From Oscillospiraceae bacterium (GTDB taxonomy: Bacteria > Bacillota > Clostridia > Oscillospirales > Ruminococcaceae), in contig DXWR01000317.1 of NCBI GenBank assembly GCA_019416775.1, positions 1 through 8,574 on the forward strand: a DNA stretch of 8,574 nucleotides. Direction: 5' to 3'. A program made the position numbers and the translations under genes. The notes under the pieces are model-generated. The model was not told the origin of the DNA. It ran no database searches and saw only the letters and a program-made list of their open reading frames with translations. This document shows, piece after piece, positions 6,370 through 8,574 of the stretch; the stretch's first letter is position 1, and each line of letters starts with the position of its first letter.

Positions 6370-6933
6370 AAGATCGAGGCCATTGACGAGGCCACCATCA
6401 AGGTGGTGCTCACCAACAAGGAAATGAACGCCTACCATCTGTCCTACGAAACCATGGACAGCAACGACACCGCAACCAAAAAATTGTTGGTGGCCGTGCT
6501 GGGACGGGTCAAAGGAAAAACCGACCTGGATCTGGAAAACAGCAGGCTGTTTGTAGAAGCCTACCCTCTTGGCGAAGGCGGGCTGATTTTATATGTAAAC
6601 TTTATGAAGAACACGGCAAAGCCGGTCCGCAGCAGCGGGCTGAGTGTGCCGCTGGTTTTTTCTTTTCCAAATTTAGAGGCATTGTGCGGGGCTTGTCTGC
6701 GGCTGCAAAAGCAGATCCCCCATCTGATTCTGCAAAGCAAACTGTACCGGACCCAGGATGGCTACCAGCTGATTGTCTGGAGCTACTGCCGGCTGGAACA
6801 GCGGCTTTTACGTTTCGTTCGAGAATACGGCCGGCTGGCCGGCAAAGGAAATATCGCCAGCGCCTGGACTCGAGAACACGGCAAAGCCCTGTTGGAACAG
6901 GACGCCGTATCGGTGATGGCAAAGCTGGGATAA
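6367..6933 (+). CDS. mecA: MecA-like adaptor protein (negative regulator of genetic competence family), 188 aa
   Basis: MecA-family adaptors bring substrate proteins to the ClpC/ClpP protease; in Bacillus subtilis targets include ComK and they affect Spx. The N-terminal domain (about 1-81) opens with MKIEAIDEATIKVVLT, the typical MecA pattern M-I-I--TIK, and ends at LILYVNFMKN. A short linker (82-95) leads to a C-terminal domain (about 96-188) that contains FSFPNLEALC (98-107), QSKLYRTQDGYQLIV (123-137) and a late REHGKALLEQDAV (169-181), close to the usual EHGK-I-DNAI ending that contacts ClpC. At 188 aa it is a little shorter than the Bacillus protein of about 218 aa. Translation starts at a TTG with a strong AGGAGG. 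It is divergent from the Rnf-like operon and followed by its own terminator. The substrates in this organism cannot be read from sequence. Confidence 0.85.
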   Translation: MKIEAIDEATIKVVLTNKEMNAYHLSYETMDSNDTATKKLLVAVLGRVKGKTDLDLENSRLFVEAYPLGEGGLILYVNFMKNTAKPVRSSGLSVPLVFSFPNLEALCGACLRLQKQIPHLILQSKLYRTQDGYQLIVWSYCRLEQRLLRFVREYGRLAGKGNIASAWTREHGKALLEQDAVSVMAKLG

Positions 6934-6972
6934 CCAAAACCGCTTCCAAAAACAAGTCAAACCGCAAAGCAG

Positions 6973-7004
6973 GAGGGTGACTAGGCATCACCCTCTTCTT
7001 TTTT
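6973..7004 (+). terminator. Rho-independent terminator of the mecA-like gene
   Basis: GAGGGTGA (6973-6980) pairs perfectly with TCACCCTC (6988-6995) around a 7-base loop, followed by a T-rich tract TTCTTTTTT up to 7004. It is 39 bases past the mecA-like stop. The last two T residues are part of the stop codon of the convergent epimerase gene. On the minus strand no T tract follows, so it should be mainly one-directional. Confidence 0.93.
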
Positions 7005-7659
7005 AGCGATATTCCTGATCCAGCAGCAGCAGCCGGTCAATGACCTCCGCCGGGTTTTCCTGATCAAAGATAAAGGAACCTGCTACCAGCACATTGGCAC
7101 CTGCGTCGATGGCTACCCGGGCGGTGACGTAGTTGATGCCCCCGTCCACCTGGATGTCCAGATTGGGGTTGATCTGATCCGCCAAACTCCGCAGCAGACG
7201 GATCTTGTCCATCATGCTGCTCATAAAGGTCTGGCCGCCGAAACCGGGCTCCACCGTCATGACTAAAATCTGATCCACATCCTGAACATAAGGCATCACC
7301 GCCGCCGCAGGAGTAGAAGGCTTAATGGCGATCCCCGCCCGGCAGCCCATGCCTTTGATTTGCGCCACAGTAGCGCCTACGTTGCTCTCACTTTCCAGGT
7401 GGAAGGTGATCTGGTCTGCCCCGGCGTCAACAAAACGTTTGGCGTAGTCCAAGGGATGGGAGATCATCAGATGCACATCCAAAAAGGCGTCGGTGGCCTT
7501 TCGAGTGGCTTTTAGTACCGGAAACCCAAAACTGATGTTGGGGACGAAATGACCGTCCATCACATCAAAGTGCAGCGCACCGGCATTTTCCACCCGCTTG
7601 ATCTCTTCCCCCAACCGGCAAAAATCCGCCGAGAGGATAGAGGGCATAATTTTTATCAT
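7003..7659 (-). CDS. rpe: Ribulose-phosphate 3-epimerase, 218 aa
   Basis: A cytoplasmic TIM-barrel metalloenzyme that interconverts D-ribulose-5-phosphate and D-xylulose-5-phosphate in the pentose phosphate pathway. All expected signatures are present: PSILSADF (6-13), the metal and catalytic block LHFDVMDGHFVPN (29-41) with His30 and Asp32, DVHLMI (61-66) with His63, the phosphate loop region VEPGFGGQ (136-143), and VDGGIN (171-176) with Asp172. The 218 aa length is standard. ATG 7659 is chosen because AGAGGAAG lies about five bases upstream; an upstream in-frame start at 7692 would only add non-conserved residues. The gene stands alone and leftward, convergent with the mecA-like gene. In many Firmicutes rpe follows rsgA/prkC; that context is absent here. 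Confidence 0.96.
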   Translation of the reverse strand: MIKIMPSILSADFCRLGEEIKRVENAGALHFDVMDGHFVPNISFGFPVLKATRKATDAFLDVHLMISHPLDYAKRFVDAGADQITFHLESESNVGATVAQIKGMGCRAGIAIKPSTPAAAVMPYVQDVDQILVMTVEPGFGGQTFMSSMMDKIRLLRSLADQINPNLDIQVDGGINYVTARVAIDAGANVLVAGSFIFDQENPAEVIDRLLLLDQEYR

Positions 7660-7982
7660 AACGCTTCCTCTTTTCCGCCATTGACTGGCCATCTACATCT
7701 ACATCCGGAGCCTTCGCCCGATCTATCTCTGTATATTGTACTAAAAAATGAGGAAAAATGCAAGGGAAACTGTGAAAAAGTGTGTCAAAATCCCAAAGCA
7801 GCAATTCTTCTCATAGGAAACGCCCTCGCAACGCTTTTTTGCTGCCCCGTTGAAAAAAGATTATGCAGTACCGAAAACACCTTTATAATAAGGTAGGCAC
7901 AAAAACAGTTTTCTTGTTGCGGAATCTTAGCAGGCAGCCTGCCCTTTTCACAGTACAATAGACAAAAAGGAGACTCCAGGTT
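7660..7982. other. 323-base AT-richer intergenic region between rpe and the recombinase
   Basis: This divergent gap holds the leftward epimerase promoter candidate near its left side and rightward signals for the recombinase near its right side. A perfect TATAAT stands at 7884-7889 but lacks a good -35. A weaker TACAAT stands at 7954-7959. GCAGGC-A-GCCTGC (7930-7942) is a perfect 13-base palindrome between the rightward -10 candidate and the start codon, possibly an operator. A short CAACG/CGTTG stem lies at about 7829-7852, followed by A residues rather than T residues on the plus strand. I see no tRNA, repeat array or convincing small gene. Confidence 0.45.
7735..7763 (-). promoter_or_regulatory. 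Promoter candidate for the epimerase gene
   Basis: On the minus strand TTGCAT (7763-7758) is followed after 17 bases by TACAAT (7740-7735), about 75 bases before the rpe start. Spacing is ideal and the -10 is 5/6; the -35 matches only its TTG. Confidence 0.5.
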
Positions 7983-8574
7983 ATGAACGCACCCCATCTG
8001 ACCAAATCGGAACTCAGTTTCTTTGAACAACAGCTTCGCCAGCAGGAATGCAGCGCCGCCACCGTGGAAAAGTACCTTCACGACGCCAGACAGTTTGCCC
8101 GCTGGCTGAACAAACGTCCGGTGACCCCCCAATCCACAGCGGAGTGGAAAGATTCCCTGCTCCAGGCCGGCTACGCCCCCAGCACCGTCAACGGAAAAAT
8201 CGCCGCCATCAACGCCCTGTTCCGGATGTTAAAGTGGGACGACTGCAAGGTGCGGGCCCTCAGGCTGCAGCGGCGGGCCTTCCGGGAGGATGCCAAGGAG
8301 CTATCCCGGCAGGAATACCAAAAGCTGGTCCACACCGCTCAAGCCAGCGGGAAACCCGGCTGGCGATTCTATTGGAAGCCATCGGCTCCACCGGAATTCG
8401 GGTCAGCGAACTGCGCTATTTCACCGTAGAGGCAGCCCGGCAAGGCTTCGCCCAAATCTCCCTGAAGGGAAAGATCCGCACCATCCTGCTGCCGGGGAAA
8501 CTCTGCCGAAAGCTCTTAAAATATGCCAAAAAACAAAAAATCACTTCCGGCGAGATCTTTCTCACCAGAAGCGG
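7983..8574 (+). pseudogene. Tyrosine recombinase/integrase 5' part with a one-base frameshift, cut by the window edge
   Basis: The first frame (starting at ATG 7983, with AAGGAG ten bases upstream) encodes an N-terminal SAM-like core-binding domain: a helix around SFFEQQLRQQECSAATVEKY (12-31), then FARWL (38-42) and STVNGKIAAINALFRML (67-83). After Pro125 (codon 8355-8357) the frame turns to junk and stops at 8429. The frame two bases on continues from 8357 as RLAILLEAIGSTGIRVSEL and on to the window end without a stop. This is the start of the catalytic domain: the conserved catalytic Arg lies in TGIRVSEL, and the Lys of the beta-hairpin is probably in LKGKIRTILLP. Adding one C to the CCC at 8355-8357 would restore a single protein. 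Either the gene is broken or the base is a sequencing error. The rest, including the HxxR and Tyr motifs, is beyond the edge. The family is certain. Confidence 0.85.

Noticed and set aside
6347..6370. A 7-codon leader peptide (ATG to TGA) whose stop overlaps the mecA TTG start
   Set aside because: It has no ribosome site of its own and its Arg codons are simply the AGGAGG ribosome site read in frame, so it is probably accidental.
7829..7856. CAACG/CGTTG stem upstream of the recombinase considered as a terminator
   Set aside because: The stem is only 5 bp and is followed by A residues on the plus strand, with no suitable T tract after it in the direction of an upstream gene.
1..8574. CRISPR array, tRNA, rRNA or insertion sequence ends
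   Set aside because: No regularly spaced direct repeats, cloverleaf-like segments, rRNA-like blocks or transposase frames with terminal repeats were seen by eye.

Overview
The window reads as chromosomal DNA of a moderately GC-rich, low-oxygen Firmicute, most likely a clostridial (Oscillospirales-like) gut or anaerobic bacterium. This rests on a MecA-type adaptor, strong AGGAGG ribosome sites, a TTG start, a clostridial-style tyrosine recombinase and Rnf-like membrane proteins. The taxon is inferred from gene style only; there is no rRNA or other marker.

Layout: (1) 1-52, the first 17 codons of a leftward gene in AT-rich DNA. (2) 122-1907, a leftward alpha-phosphoglucomutase/phosphomannomutase gene with a hairpin leader and a clear terminator. 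(3) 2001-4004, a leftward pair, an exported glycoside-hydrolase-like protein followed by a small lipoprotein, with a promoter candidate and a terminator. (4) 4055-6266, a tight leftward operon of three polytopic membrane proteins related to RnfD, RnfE and RnfA. (5) 6367-7004, a rightward mecA-like gene divergent from the Rnf-like operon and closed by a strong terminator. (6) 7003-7763, a leftward ribulose-phosphate 3-epimerase gene convergent with mecA. (7) 7983-8574, the 5' part of a rightward tyrosine recombinase interrupted by a one-base frameshift and cut by the window edge.

Pgm (hexose phosphate interconversion) and Rpe (pentose phosphate pathway) are ordinary central carbon metabolism. 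The striking part is the D-E-A trio. It keeps the Rnf/Nqr membrane folds and gene order, but rnfC, rnfG and rnfB are absent from this locus. In gapless alignment to the canonical motifs, all four cysteines that hold the intramembrane iron-sulfur cluster in RnfA and RnfE are replaced (Ser33 and Ser121 in the A-like protein, Ala33 and Ser116 in the E-like protein). The usual flavin-attachment motif in the D-like protein is also altered. This looks like an Rnf-derived membrane complex that no longer passes electrons in the known way, so its function is open.
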